Source of the DNA: Bacillota bacterium
Lineage (GTDB): Bacteria; Bacillota; Bacilli; Bu12
Direction of reading: 5' to 3'
Assembly (NCBI GenBank): GCA_014896485.1
Contig: JADBKH010000026.1
Span: 1-46,825, forward strand
Length of the DNA stretch: 46,825 nt
A program made the position numbers and the translations under genes. The notes below the pieces were generated by a model. That model was not told the origin of the DNA. It ran no database searches and worked only from the letters and a program-made list of their open reading frames with translations. Below are positions 32,651 to 41,411 of this stretch, piece after piece. Numbering within the stretch: position 1 is the first letter of the stretch; the number at the start of each line of letters is the position of its first letter.

Positions 32651-34588
32651 TCACTCACCGGCTGCTTCGATGCTTGTTTGTTGTGTCGGCTCTTCAACCG
32701 GCACAGGGATTTGACGTTTCTCCCCGCTTCTCTTATCCCGACGCACATCGCGCAGGAAAAACGAGAGCACCAGCGCTACCACGGTAAACCCCGTTGCCCA
32801 GTAAAAGGCATCGTTGATCCCTGCAACAGAAGCCTCTTGGCCTGCTTGCTGGTAAAGCATCATCGATGTCATCACCTGTGCCTGTTGAGAAGGCATTCCT
32901 GTCTGTGCCGCCATTCCGGCTACAGCACCTTGAAAAGCCTGACTGACTTGGGGCTGAACGGTCGAGGCTGCAGCGCCAAAAACACCGAGGTGGAAATTGG
33001 TCCGCGTCGAAAAGATGGTCGTCAAAAAGGCCGTTCCGATCGAGCCGGCCACCTGCCGAAGGGTATTGCTCATGGCAGTGCCATGGGTATTCAGACGTTG
33101 TGGCAATTGGTTTAATCCTGCTGTCATGATGGGCATCATCAACAAAGACATCCCAAACGAACGCACAATATAGAGCAGCATGATATGGCTGTAGCTTGTC
33201 GTCGCCGTCAGCCGTGTAAACTGGAACGTCATCACTGCCGTGATGATCAATCCCACGACTGCCAAAGGCCTTGGCCCAATGCGATCGAAAATCGCGCCAG
33301 CCACAGGACCCATGAATCCCATGATCAGCGCCCCCGGCAAGAGCAACAGACCGGCTTGCATCGGCGTAAAGCCGCGCAGCGTCTGCAGGTAGATGGGCAG
33401 CAGGAACATCCCCGCAAACATGGCCATCGTCAAAATGGCATTGATGATGTTGGAGAGGGTAAACATGTCGTAGCGAAAAACCCGAAACTCCAGCATCGGA
33501 TTGTCCACCTGCAACTCCCGCATCACAAACAATCCCACTGCAATAGCACCGATCACCAGACTGATGATCACATTGGTGCTTCCCCAACCGTTGTTACCTG
33601 CTTCGGAAAAACCATAGAGCAGGGCCCCAAAGCCGACTACCGAGGTCAAAATCCCATAAAAATCGGCTTTGGGGTAATGACGTTCCCCGATATCACGCAA
33701 ATAACGCAGGGCCAAGACGATGTCGATGACCCCGATCGGTACCATGATGAAAAAGAGTATTCGCCAGCTGTAATCGGTGACGATCCAGCCTGCAAGCGTA
33801 GGGCCAACGGCAGGCGCAAAGATCATGCCCAACCCCAGGATGCCCATCGCGCGCCCACGGGCTTCGGGTGGAAAAATGGTCAGAAAAATGTTCATCGTCA
33901 GCGGCATCATGATGCCGCCACCCATTGCCTGGATGATGCGACCCATCAACATGATGCTGAAACTTGGTGATACGCCACAGATGAACGATCCTGCCGTAAA
34001 GAACACCATCGCTGTCGTAAAGAGGAAACGCGTTCCAAATGTCTCCATCAGAAAAGCCGAGATGGGAATCAGCACGCCGTTGACCAACATAAAACCGGTC
34101 ATCAACCACTGTGTGGTGTTGGCTGAAGTGCCAAAGTCATTCATCAGCCGGGGAATAGCAACATTGAGCACGGTCTGGTTCAAGATCGCTACAAACATGC
34201 CGAGCATCAGTACAGCCATCAGTGGCCCCAGATGCACGCCTTCTGGCAATCGTGCCCCCAAGGCGCCCGATTGCGTACCACCCGCAGGGGCAGCAGAAGC
34301 CTTCCAAGACGTTTGCTGTGGCAACTCCCCCGATAGGAAGGCGGCCCTTCCCTGAACAGCCGGTTCGACAGAGGAGACAGCCCCCTCTCCTCTCCACTCT
34401 GTCGAAAGGGACGCTTCCCCAATTTCCGGCTTTGGAGCGGTCCGTTCGCTGACTGGCAGTACCTGCTGGCGGGATTGCCGAACCGGGGAGCGCTGCACGC
34501 CACTACGACGCTGACGGCGCATCAACAGGTTGATGACTGCCAAGACGACCACCGCAAAAAGCGCATAGCCTATCCAAAAAACTTGCAC
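32651..34588 (-). CDS. DHA2-family MFS drug transporter with extra N-terminal anchor
   Basis: Proton-driven multidrug exporter of the EmrB/QacA group, 645 residues, with about 14 helices from residue 120 onward. Motif A-like GRIIQAMGGGIMMPLTM, RAMGILGLGMIFAPAVGPTLAGWIV and the PRLMNDFGTS entry segment are typical. Unusually, a single hydrophobic segment (4-23) and a roughly 95-residue polar linker precede the transporter body; most homologues start near residue 115. The GTG start has GAGG about 8 nt ahead. It follows the membrane fusion protein gene by 45 nt, and both probably work as a pair under the MarR-type regulator upstream. Substrates are unknown. Confidence 0.93.
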   Translation of the reverse strand: MQVFWIGYALFAVVVLAVINLLMRRQRRSGVQRSPVRQSRQQVLPVSERTAPKPEIGEASLSTEWRGEGAVSSVEPAVQGRAAFLSGELPQQTSWKASAAPAGGTQSGALGARLPEGVHLGPLMAVLMLGMFVAILNQTVLNVAIPRLMNDFGTSANTTQWLMTGFMLVNGVLIPISAFLMETFGTRFLFTTAMVFFTAGSFICGVSPSFSIMLMGRIIQAMGGGIMMPLTMNIFLTIFPPEARGRAMGILGLGMIFAPAVGPTLAGWIVTDYSWRILFFIMVPIGVIDIVLALRYLRDIGERHYPKADFYGILTSVVGFGALLYGFSEAGNNGWGSTNVIISLVIGAIAVGLFVMRELQVDNPMLEFRVFRYDMFTLSNIINAILTMAMFAGMFLLPIYLQTLRGFTPMQAGLLLLPGALIMGFMGPVAGAIFDRIGPRPLAVVGLIITAVMTFQFTRLTATTSYSHIMLLYIVRSFGMSLLMMPIMTAGLNQLPQRLNTHGTAMSNTLRQVAGSIGTAFLTTIFSTRTNFHLGVFGAAASTVQPQVSQAFQGAVAGMAAQTGMPSQQAQVMTSMMLYQQAGQEASVAGINDAFYWATGFTVVALVLSFFLRDVRRDKRSGEKRQIPVPVEEPTQQTSIEAAGE

Positions 34589-34633
34589 CGCTCCAACCTC
34601 ACTTCCGTCCTGGAAACACCCCGTACGTATTCC

Positions 34634-35332
34634 CTACCGATGGATCCGTACTGTCACGTTCATGCCGGGAACGATGCGCAGTCCCTGTTGATCACTGATC
34701 GAGATGCGCACGGGAATGACCTGCGTTACTTTTTGATAGTTGCCGGTTGTGTTGTTCTGGGGCAACAGCGACCCGACAGAGGCAGCGGTGTAACCAATCT
34801 CTTCCACCTTTCCGGAGAGGGTGGTGCCAGGGAAAGCATCGACGTAGATATCGACATCCTGCCCCACTTTGACATCGCTGATCACCGTCTCTTTAATGCG
34901 CGCAGTCACAAAAAGGTGGTTCAGATCATAGAGCGTGGCCAAAGGGGTCCCTGGTGCGACAAACGTGTTCACCACTGCCTTGTTGTCCGCCACTGTCCCA
35001 CTTTGAGGAGCCTCAATAGGCACGGTTTGGGTAGCAGGAGCAGCGCTCGCCGAACGGCCTTGACCACCAGCAGCTGCTGTCGCCCCGGCTGCTTGCGTCT
35101 CGATTTCGCCCAATTCGTCTCCTTTGTTAAACGTCTTGCCTTCGGTAGCATTCCACTTGGTAATCGTTCCTGCTACAGGAGCGACCACCTGAATCGGCGT
35201 CCCGTCAATATTGGCATTGTCCGTGCTCAAGTAATTCTGTGCATTGTTGATGTAATACCACGCGCCAAAAGCCAGGCCAACCAACACGACGACAATGATG
35301 ACATTGAGGACAATCCACCGTCTGCTGTTCAC
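34634..35332 (-). CDS. HlyD/EmrA-family efflux adaptor
   Basis: Membrane fusion protein of 232 residues with one N-terminal membrane anchor (residues 8-27), a split biotinyl-lipoyl domain (STDNANIDGTPIQVVAPVAGTI and IEAPQSGTVADNKAVVNTFVAPGTPL) and a beta-barrel domain. The coiled-coil hairpin is almost absent, replaced by a short Ala/Gly-rich segment (81-100); this is usual in Gram-positive EmrA-like proteins, which have no outer membrane to span. The GTG start overlaps the marR stop as GTGA (35329-35332). It would assist the downstream DHA2 transporter. Confidence 0.93.
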   Translation of the reverse strand: MNSRRWIVLNVIIVVVLVGLAFGAWYYINNAQNYLSTDNANIDGTPIQVVAPVAGTITKWNATEGKTFNKGDELGEIETQAAGATAAAGGQGRSASAAPATQTVPIEAPQSGTVADNKAVVNTFVAPGTPLATLYDLNHLFVTARIKETVISDVKVGQDVDIYVDAFPGTTLSGKVEEIGYTAASVGSLLPQNNTTGNYQKVTQVIPVRISISDQQGLRIVPGMNVTVRIHR

Positions 35333-35784
35333 TTCTCTGTCTGCTCCTCCTCGGCAATATCGATGGCATGGAGAAAATTCTGCAAGAGTAACTCTAACCG
35401 ACAGCGATCTTGCTCCGGAAGGGCCATCGCACGGTGGAATGCAGCCATGCTCACAGACCCTTCCCCAAAGGCGGCTCGCAGCTTCTCCTTTCCACCGTCG
35501 GCAAGTCGAATCGCAATAGAACGACGATCTTTGGCCTCCCGCTGACGTTCCACGAGCTGCGCTGCAACCAAGCGATCAACCACTGAACTGACCGTACTGT
35601 CAGCCAGCTGGACCGAGCGTGCCAACTCGTTGAGGCCCATCTCTGGCTGCTCGTTCAACCTACGCAGGATCAAAAGCTGCAAAGGTGTCACGTGTACACG
35701 ATCCGCATCGGCCCGTAAATCGCGAAAGAAGGCACGGTTGATCTCCCGAAGCAAACGCAAGATCGTGGTGATCTCACCGCTCAC
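35329..35784 (-). CDS. MarR-family transcriptional regulator
   Basis: A 151-residue winged-helix dimer regulator. The recognition region LNELARSVQLADSTVSSVVDRLVAAQLVERQREAKDRRSIAIRLAD (about residues 53-98) is the standard MarR HTH plus wing with the DxRS motif. The first gene of a leftward operon with the emrA-like and emrB-like genes, it probably represses its own operon and is released by ligand. The GTG at 35784 is used because the family N-terminus begins near there; the frame is open for 35 more codons. Confidence 0.92.
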   Translation of the reverse strand: MSGEITTILRLLREINRAFFRDLRADADRVHVTPLQLLILRRLNEQPEMGLNELARSVQLADSTVSSVVDRLVAAQLVERQREAKDRRSIAIRLADGGKEKLRAAFGEGSVSMAAFHRAMALPEQDRCRLELLLQNFLHAIDIAEEEQTEK

Positions 35785-35820
35785 ACCTTGCCAACCCCCT
35801 CTTCGCCAGACCAGGATCAG

Positions 35821-35849
35821 AGTATAGGCTGACAATGCTTCGCATGCAA
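35821..35849 (-). promoter_or_regulatory. Putative promoter of the marR-efflux operon
   Basis: Minus strand -10 TATACT (35821-35826, five of six) with TTGCAT (35844-35849) 17 nt upstream, about 40 nt from the marR GTG. A MarR operator would be expected close by but no clear palindrome was found. Confidence 0.45.
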
Positions 35850-35958
35850 ACTCTTCTGGTCGGAATGATTGCAGGCATATAAATGTCAAAGATTACTTTG
35901 AGGAAAAGGGCAGTACAGTGGACGTAGTTCTGGTAGACTAAAGGTAAAGGAGGAGACT

Positions 35959-37053
35959 TTGACCGCTGCCGCAACCCGACGTACCTTTTTCCGCGGGAGC
36001 GTCCCAATTCTGTTGGCCTGGCTTTTCTGCGGTGTCATCGAAGCCTCTCTGGCCACCTGGGGCTGGCTACACGAAAGCAGTCCCTATCCTTATCACGGTG
36101 AGCCCGGTTGGCCGAATGCGCTGACGGGCTTTGATACGGAACATTATGTCCGCATTGCCCGAAAAGGATATACCGACAGCCATCCGTACGAAGTGGTCTT
36201 CTTTCCCCTCTATCCCCTGCTGATCCGTGCCGTCGCACCGCTTGTGGGTTTTTCTTGGGGAAGCTTGGCCGTCTCCTGGGCCGCATCGCTGACTTTTTTT
36301 GCCGCACTCCATCGGTGGACCCGGGGAAATGTTCCCTGGTACCTTGTCTTTAGCCCGGTTGCGGTCTTTTTGTTCTGCGGCTACTCGGAATCCCTTTTTT
36401 TGGCACTTTCCGCCTGGGCGGGCTGGCTGTGGAAAGAGGGCCGATATCCATGGGCCGCCTTCTTACTTGGATTGGCCGGACTGACCCGCAATGCAGGAGA
36501 TGTCCTCATCGCCGCCTTCTTTTTTGCCAGTTTGAGTCGAGTACAAGTCAAGGGAGCGCTGTGGTGCATCGCTGCTGGCGCAATCGCGCTGCTGTACCCC
36601 CTCTATTTGTGGCAGCATGTCGGCGATCCGTTGGCTTTCATGCGATACGAGGCGGCCTGGAGCCGTACAGCGATGCCTCCTTGGATGAGCTTTCTCCTCG
36701 ACATGCGCAACGGGTTCTGGCAGCTCTATCTTCTGCATTGGACCGCGACTGCCTTTGCGACCTACCTCGCAGTGCGCTACGGAAAACAGGAAAGGGGAGC
36801 AGCACTCTTCGTGCTCCTGGATCTGTTCCTCGCCCTCTCGGCCCCCATCTACTTTCCTCCTCCCCATCCGCAACAACTATTGGGCACCACTAGCCTCTTG
36901 CGCTATATCGGAGGCTTGTATCCTCTCTACATTTGGGGATACACTGCCATCGACCGTCTGCCGTTGCCCATCAAGGGAACGGTTTTGGTCTTGCTAGCTG
37001 CAGCGAACAGCTGGATTGCCTACCTATGGGGCACTGACTTTTTCATCGAATGA
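35959..37053 (+). CDS. PIG-V-like mannosyltransferase family membrane protein
   Basis: A 364-residue polytopic membrane glycosyltransferase with about eight hydrophobic segments. The first loop has FDTEHYVRIARKGYTD and FFPLYPLLIR, which match the PIG-V/GT-C pattern; SPVAVFLFCGYSESLFLALSAWAG and GLAGLTRNAG are further family marks. Such enzymes use lipid-linked sugars to glycosylate membrane-side acceptors. The start is TTG at 35959 with AAAGGAGGAG five bases upstream. It stands 27 nt ahead of the SpoU methylase gene. Acceptor and sugar donor are unknown. Confidence 0.82.
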   Translation: MTAAATRRTFFRGSVPILLAWLFCGVIEASLATWGWLHESSPYPYHGEPGWPNALTGFDTEHYVRIARKGYTDSHPYEVVFFPLYPLLIRAVAPLVGFSWGSLAVSWAASLTFFAALHRWTRGNVPWYLVFSPVAVFLFCGYSESLFLALSAWAGWLWKEGRYPWAAFLLGLAGLTRNAGDVLIAAFFFASLSRVQVKGALWCIAAGAIALLYPLYLWQHVGDPLAFMRYEAAWSRTAMPPWMSFLLDMRNGFWQLYLLHWTATAFATYLAVRYGKQERGAALFVLLDLFLALSAPIYFPPPHPQQLLGTTSLLRYIGGLYPLYIWGYTAIDRLPLPIKGTVLVLLAAANSWIAYLWGTDFFIE

Positions 37054-37080
37054 AGTACCAGTTTAAGCAGGGGGATTGAG

Positions 37081-37626
37081 ATGTCAGAAGTCTTGCCAAA
37101 CAAAGCGTTGCTGTTATGGCTGCACCGCGTCTCCAAGGCCCCGAACCTGGGGCACGCTTTGCGCATTGCCGATGCAGCCGGTTGCGGTTTGATCCTTTCG
37201 GCAACTTCCCTCTCTCCCCAGCAACGGGAAGTTGCAATGACTGCCCAAGGCACGCAAGACAAGGTCGAGGTTGCGTCCTTCGCTACCTTTGAAGAGGCGC
37301 TTGCAGCCTTGCGTGCAGCCGGTTATCGCATCCTCGGCACGTCTCCACGCGGTGCTCACTATTATGCGGAGCGCTCGCTGTTGGGCAACGTGGCTTTGCT
37401 CTTTGGGCACGAATCGCAAGGCCTTTCAGAAGCCGAATTGGCCTGTTGTGACGATGTGCTGACCATTCCCATCTACGGTGCCGTAGAGAGTCTCAACCTA
37501 GCCTCTGCCATTGCCGTCTTAACCTACGAAGGGATCCGCCAGCGTATCGCTCAAGGTATGCTGCCGTTTCACGCAACGGAAAAATTCAACCGCAATGCGC
37601 GGCCAAATCCCCTTTCTGCCCAGTAA
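37081..37626 (+). CDS. SpoU-family RNA 2'-O-methyltransferase
   Basis: A 181-residue SPOUT enzyme. Motif 1 is seen as APNLGHALRIADA, motif 2 as LLFGHESQGLS and motif 3 as IPIYGAVESLNLASAIAVLTYE; the last two form the trefoil-knot SAM site. Motif 1 has L where many have a different residue before G, and its arginine is kept. The short length with no extra N-terminal domain is closest to TrmH/TrmL-type tRNA methylases. AGGGGG precedes the ATG. A terminator follows at once. Confidence 0.9.
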   Translation: MSEVLPNKALLLWLHRVSKAPNLGHALRIADAAGCGLILSATSLSPQQREVAMTAQGTQDKVEVASFATFEEALAALRAAGYRILGTSPRGAHYYAERSLLGNVALLFGHESQGLSEAELACCDDVLTIPIYGAVESLNLASAIAVLTYEGIRQRIAQGMLPFHATEKFNRNARPNPLSAQ

Positions 37627-37660
37627 AAAAGCCCTTTTGTGCGCAGGGCACAGGGCTTTT
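37626..37660. terminator. Bidirectional terminator between SpoU and TagO-like genes
   Basis: AAAAGCCC and GGGCTTTT form the outer stem and TGTGC/GCACA an inner stem. Runs of T on the right and A on the left let it serve both convergent genes. Confidence 0.85.
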
Positions 37661-37687
37661 CATGCGATCAACCGGTGGGAAGAGCGC

Positions 37688-38746
37688 CTATTTCCCAGGC
37701 GGTGCAGGAAATTGTGCACCGGGTTGCTGTAACGGCACCGGCCGTAATCCCACTTTGTCCGCAGCAATCAGCAGGCCCACAAAAAGGGTGGCTACAATCG
37801 CGGTTCCCAATGAGGTACTCAGATAGGTCAATGCCACTGCACCTCCACCGAGCACGGCACAGACGCCATAAATGGTCAACACTACTTGGCGATGAGAGAG
37901 CCCCAAAGCCAGCAGCTGATGGTGGAGATGCATCTTGTCTGGTTGAAAGATGGGGCGGCGCCAGATGGCTCGCCGAACAACCGCAGTCAACGTGTCAAAG
38001 ATAGGTACACCCAAAATGAGCAACGGTACCACCACCGAAACGGTTGTCGCTGCCTTAGTCGTACCCAATACAGAGAAGACAGCGACCAAAAACCCGATCG
38101 TCAGACTGCCGGAATCACCCATAAACAGCCGTGCCGGATGCCAATTGTAGGGCAGGAAGCCGACAATGGCCCCAAACAAAGCGGCACATAGTACCAGAGC
38201 AATAGAGCTTGAACCGACCGCGACATCCACTGCAAAAATTGTGGCCGTCGCAATGCCGCTCACACCCGCTGCCAAACCATCCAGTCCGTCGATTAGATTG
38301 ATGGCATTTGTAATGGTGACAATCCAGCCAACAGTCAGAATTGCCGCCAACCAGAAGGGGAGTTCGACCGGCCCGCCAATCCAGGAGAGCTTGTCGATAT
38401 GCACCCCGAATGCGACGACCACGACAGCCGCAAAGAGCTGCACCGCAAACTTCCATTTCGCTGGCAAGGAGAAACGATCATCCAGTGCACCGACCAGCGT
38501 CAGAATCGTCGCTGCAGAAGCAATGGCAGCTGTCTGCCGATCCCAACCCACCGTCATCGTGATACCGAGCAAGAAAGCGGCCCAGATGCCGATCCCACCC
38601 AAGCGAGGCATGGGATGATCGTGAACCTTCCGTGCATTTGGCTGATCGACGGCACCCCAAAGAAGTGCGAGGCGACGGGCAACGGGGACGAGTATCAAAG
38701 CTGCGAAAAATGCGATACTCGCTACCCGCGCATATTCCGCGAACAT
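37688..38746 (-). CDS. tagO: UDP-GlcNAc:undecaprenyl-phosphate GlcNAc-1-P transferase (MraY/WecA/TagO family)
   Basis: Membrane enzyme, 352 residues and about ten helices, that starts wall teichoic acid or other surface polymers by making undecaprenyl-PP-GlcNAc. It has VGALDDR (first Asp pair), INLIDGLDGLAAG, RLFMGDSGSLTIGF and the HLHHQLLALG histidine motif typical of the WecA/TagO side of the family, which lacks MraY-specific residues. AAAGGAG precedes ATG 38746 by 9 nt; a TTG two codons earlier is less well spaced. No other teichoic-acid gene is in the window, so the end product is not known. Confidence 0.88.
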   Translation of the reverse strand: MFAEYARVASIAFFAALILVPVARRLALLWGAVDQPNARKVHDHPMPRLGGIGIWAAFLLGITMTVGWDRQTAAIASAATILTLVGALDDRFSLPAKWKFAVQLFAAVVVVAFGVHIDKLSWIGGPVELPFWLAAILTVGWIVTITNAINLIDGLDGLAAGVSGIATATIFAVDVAVGSSSIALVLCAALFGAIVGFLPYNWHPARLFMGDSGSLTIGFLVAVFSVLGTTKAATTVSVVVPLLILGVPIFDTLTAVVRRAIWRRPIFQPDKMHLHHQLLALGLSHRQVVLTIYGVCAVLGGGAVALTYLSTSLGTAIVATLFVGLLIAADKVGLRPVPLQQPGAQFPAPPGK

Positions 38747-38880
38747 TGCCAACGTCTCCTTTCCGCCGTCTTGGATTCTGCTTCAATCTCCGCAAGGAAG
38801 GTAACACAGCAAGCTTGTCCACGCAACTCTGCCAAGTAGCAAAAAAGGGAATATCCAGCAAAACCATCGCCGATCCACGC

Positions 38881-38916
38881 AAAAAAGGCGGGTCGCCTGC
38901 CTGCACGTGACCCGCC
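38881..38916 (-). terminator. Terminator of the ferredoxin gene
   Basis: Minus-strand GGCGGGTC (38909-38916) pairs with GACCCGCC (38887-38894), then TTTTTT (38881-38886). The loop is GC-rich and 14 nt long. It lies 26 nt after the ferredoxin stop. Confidence 0.9.
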
Positions 38917-38942
38917 CATCTTGTCTATCGGGCCTCTTCCTG

Positions 38943-39179
38943 CTAGCTGTTAAAGTAATTCCGATTTTTCTCGATGTAGCTCTTCCATTCTTCCGGCGTA
39001 TCGTCTTCAAAAAAGATGGCAGTCACTGGGCAAACCTCTTCACAAGCACCACATTCGATGCACTCGTCGGGATTGATGTAGCATTGATCTTCGCCTTCAT
39101 AGATGCAGGCAACAGGGCAGGCATCGATGCAGCTCTTGTCTTTGACACCGATGCAGGGCTCGGCAATGATGTAAGCCAT
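38943..39179 (-). CDS. 7Fe ferredoxin ([3Fe-4S][4Fe-4S])
   Basis: A 78-residue electron carrier. C9, C17 and C50 would bind a [3Fe-4S] cluster and C21, C40, C43 and C46 a [4Fe-4S] cluster, as in Azotobacter-type and thermophilic Bacillus-type ferredoxins; position 13 is lysine, in line with a 7Fe form. The conserved C25 is also present. The acidic surface (many Asp/Glu) is normal. Monocistronic, with promoter and terminator of its own. Redox partner is not indicated by neighbours. Confidence 0.96.
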   Translation of the reverse strand: MAYIIAEPCIGVKDKSCIDACPVACIYEGEDQCYINPDECIECGACEEVCPVTAIFFEDDTPEEWKSYIEKNRNYFNS

Positions 39180-39216
39180 CGGATAAATCCCTCCATTTTG
39201 GCAACTGTACGCCGTA

Positions 39217-39244
39217 CTTTTACATATGCAAATCCGCCTGTCAA
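39217..39244 (-). promoter_or_regulatory. Promoter of the ferredoxin gene
   Basis: Minus-strand -35 TTGACA (39239-39244, perfect) and -10 TAAAAG (39217-39222) with 16-nt spacing, about 40 nt upstream of the ferredoxin ATG. Confidence 0.6.
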
Positions 39245-39349
39245 TACAGATTCCAGGTTGTGGTGATTTGCCAGACTTGATTCAGACAGCGATGCCCTCC
39301 AAGATGGAAAGGATCACCGCAAAAGCAGGACGAACGGGGGCAATCGGCA

Positions 39350-41020
39350 ATGGAGACCACACCATCGGCAAAAGATGCTTTCAACCAATTGGCCACGCAG
39401 GCCATCGAAGAGCAACTTGCGTTCTTTCCTTTGATGGGCACCGACCTTGGCTTTCACCAGTACGACCAGGAGCTCGGCAGTTTTGCACAAGAGGATCTCG
39501 ATGCTTTCTCACGACGCCTCGCCCTACGGCAAACACAACTGCAGTCGATCGATCGGAGTCAGCTCGATGCCGAAAGTCGTGCCGACTATGACACGCTGGC
39601 AGATGCGCTACAGGCCACCCACTTTGACATCACGACACTGCAACAGTTTCAAACCGATCCCAACTTTTATGTCGGCTGGATGGTCCAAAGTGTGCTACTG
39701 TTGGCGCGCCGTCACTTTGCTCCGCCACAGGAACGTGCTCAGGCTGCTATCGCACGACTCAAGCAGGCACCACGTCTCTTTTCCCAGGCGGTCGCCAACC
39801 TCCAAAGGCCACCCCGCATCGCCGTCCAGATTGCCTTGGATCAACTTCCAGCGACCGCAGCGTTCCTGGAAAAAGAATGGCTCGAAGCCTTTGGGTTGGA
39901 GCAAGGCGCCTTGCAACACGAACTCGCAGAAGCAGCCGGGCAAGCAGCAGCCGCGTTGCGCGATTTTGGCCGACGACTCGAGCAACGCCTGCCGCAAGCG
40001 GACCCGGTCTTTGCTATCGGCGCGGAGCGCTTTCGCCAAATGCTGCGGTGGCATGAGCATGTCGAGACCCCTTTGGATCAGTTGATCGAAGAGGGCTTTG
40101 CGGAACTGCACCGCAAACAGGCCCTCTTTCGCGAGACCGCTCGGCAGATCGATCCACAAGCCGATCCGATCGAGACGTTGCGCCGCCTCCAGCAGGATCA
40201 TCCTGGTGCATCAGAAGTGCTGTCCTACGCACAGCAACTTCTCTCTGGGCTGCGTCAGTTCATTATCGACCACGATCTCGTCTCTCTGCCGACCCTCGAA
40301 ATGCCGCAGGTGGTCGAAACCCCTCCCTTTATGCGTGCGACCACCCTGGCTTCCATCGATCCCCCTGGCGCCTTTGAGAGAGTTGCCACCCAAGCCTATT
40401 ATCAGGTGACCTTGCCCGATCCCACTTGGCCAGCCCAGCAAATTGACGAGCAGCTTCGCGCCCTCAATCGGCCCGTGATGCACATCATCTCCGCACATGA
40501 GGTCTATCCGGGACATTACGTCCAGTTCTTGCACCTGCCCAACACGCCCAGCAAAGTGCGCAAAGTCTTTTCATCTACTGCTTTTGTGGAAGGCTGGGCC
40601 CATTACACCGAAGAACTGATGGTCGAAGCCGGTTTTGGGGAAGGCGATCCGCGCATGCGCTTGGTGCAGACAATGGAGGCGTTGGAGCGGATCGGCCGAT
40701 ACCTGGTCTCGATCCAGATGCACACCCAGGGCATGCCCTTTGAGGAAGCCGTCACCTTCTTCAAAGAGGAATGCTACATGGAAGAGCAAGCGGCTCGCCG
40801 CGAAGCGCTGCGGGGTACCGGCGATCCGATGTACTTGGCGTATACGCTGGGCAAGCTCTCCTTCCTCCAGCTACGCGAAGAGGTGAAGCAACGCTTGGGC
40901 ACACGTTTCTCCCTGCGTATCTTTCACGATGCCTGCCTCGATGAAGGCTTCCCTGCCCTCCCCATACTGCGGGAGCGTCTGCTTGGCGAAGGCGGTCGCT
41001 TCTCTTCTATATCTTCATAA
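39350..41020 (+). CDS. DUF885 family protein, HExxxGH zinc-peptidase-like
   Basis: A 556-residue, largely helical protein of the DUF885 family. It has a metallopeptidase-like HEVYPGHY motif at 383-390 and FVEGWAHYTEEL about 25 residues further on, supplying possible metal-binding residues in the fashion of M32-type carboxypeptidases. No signal peptide, so cytoplasmic. ATG has GGGGG about 10 nt upstream. Some DUF885 members are linked with peptide degradation, but substrate is not established. It stands alone between the divergent ferredoxin gene and a small peptide gene. Confidence 0.92.
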   Translation: METTPSAKDAFNQLATQAIEEQLAFFPLMGTDLGFHQYDQELGSFAQEDLDAFSRRLALRQTQLQSIDRSQLDAESRADYDTLADALQATHFDITTLQQFQTDPNFYVGWMVQSVLLLARRHFAPPQERAQAAIARLKQAPRLFSQAVANLQRPPRIAVQIALDQLPATAAFLEKEWLEAFGLEQGALQHELAEAAGQAAAALRDFGRRLEQRLPQADPVFAIGAERFRQMLRWHEHVETPLDQLIEEGFAELHRKQALFRETARQIDPQADPIETLRRLQQDHPGASEVLSYAQQLLSGLRQFIIDHDLVSLPTLEMPQVVETPPFMRATTLASIDPPGAFERVATQAYYQVTLPDPTWPAQQIDEQLRALNRPVMHIISAHEVYPGHYVQFLHLPNTPSKVRKVFSSTAFVEGWAHYTEELMVEAGFGEGDPRMRLVQTMEALERIGRYLVSIQMHTQGMPFEEAVTFFKEECYMEEQAARREALRGTGDPMYLAYTLGKLSFLQLREEVKQRLGTRFSLRIFHDACLDEGFPALPILRERLLGEGGRFSSISS

Positions 41021-41144
41021 TAGATGTGTACAAGCCTGTGGATAAAGTCGTGGACAACCTTGTGCCAGGTACTGATGTGCAGAGATTCCAGTTAATGGTA
41101 TTCATGTAGGTTGGACACATCACCACGGATGAGGAGGTCTGATC

Positions 41145-41234
41145 GTGCTGGGATCATTGCTCGGCAGTCTTGGACAATTGCTTGATTCTCTACTCCTTCT
41201 CTTGTTGCAACTCCTCGGTAATCTGGCGCCCTAA
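41145..41234 (+). CDS. 29-residue leucine-rich small peptide (candidate)
   Basis: A short open frame begins at a GTG with GAGGAGG 7-8 nt upstream and ends TAA. The product has 15 leucines out of 29 residues, one aspartate, no basic residue, and a central run DSLLLLLLQLL flanked by G-S-L repeats at the N-terminus. It could be a small membrane peptide, an amphipathic secreted peptide or a hydrophobic toxin. It lies between DUF885 and a diguanylate cyclase gene; a clear promoter was not found. The strong ribosome site is the main evidence that it is real. Confidence 0.45.
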   Translation: MLGSLLGSLGQLLDSLLLLLLQLLGNLAP

Positions 41235-41335
41235 AACAGGGACGTTTTCTTACTACATCCTTCGGCAGAAGTAGACAGGGCAATCTTCCTGCTTCTCAAA
41301 GCAGAATGGTTCCCCTTCTTCGTTTGCTGGATGTG

Positions 41336-41365
41336 TTGCAAACAGATATGGGAAAAACGTATTGT
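41336..41365 (+). promoter_or_regulatory. Putative promoter of the diguanylate cyclase gene
   Basis: -35 TTGCAA (41336-41341) and -10 TATTGT (41360-41365) with 18-nt spacing, about 45 nt upstream of the GTG start. Confidence 0.45.
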
Positions 41366-41411
41366 GTATTTTTGGTTTGTTGAACACATTTTCAGGTAAG
41401 GGAGAAAACCT

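Noticed and set aside
41235-41411. Cyclic di-GMP riboswitch before the diguanylate cyclase
   Set aside because: No GEMM core elements are found; only a possible promoter is visible.
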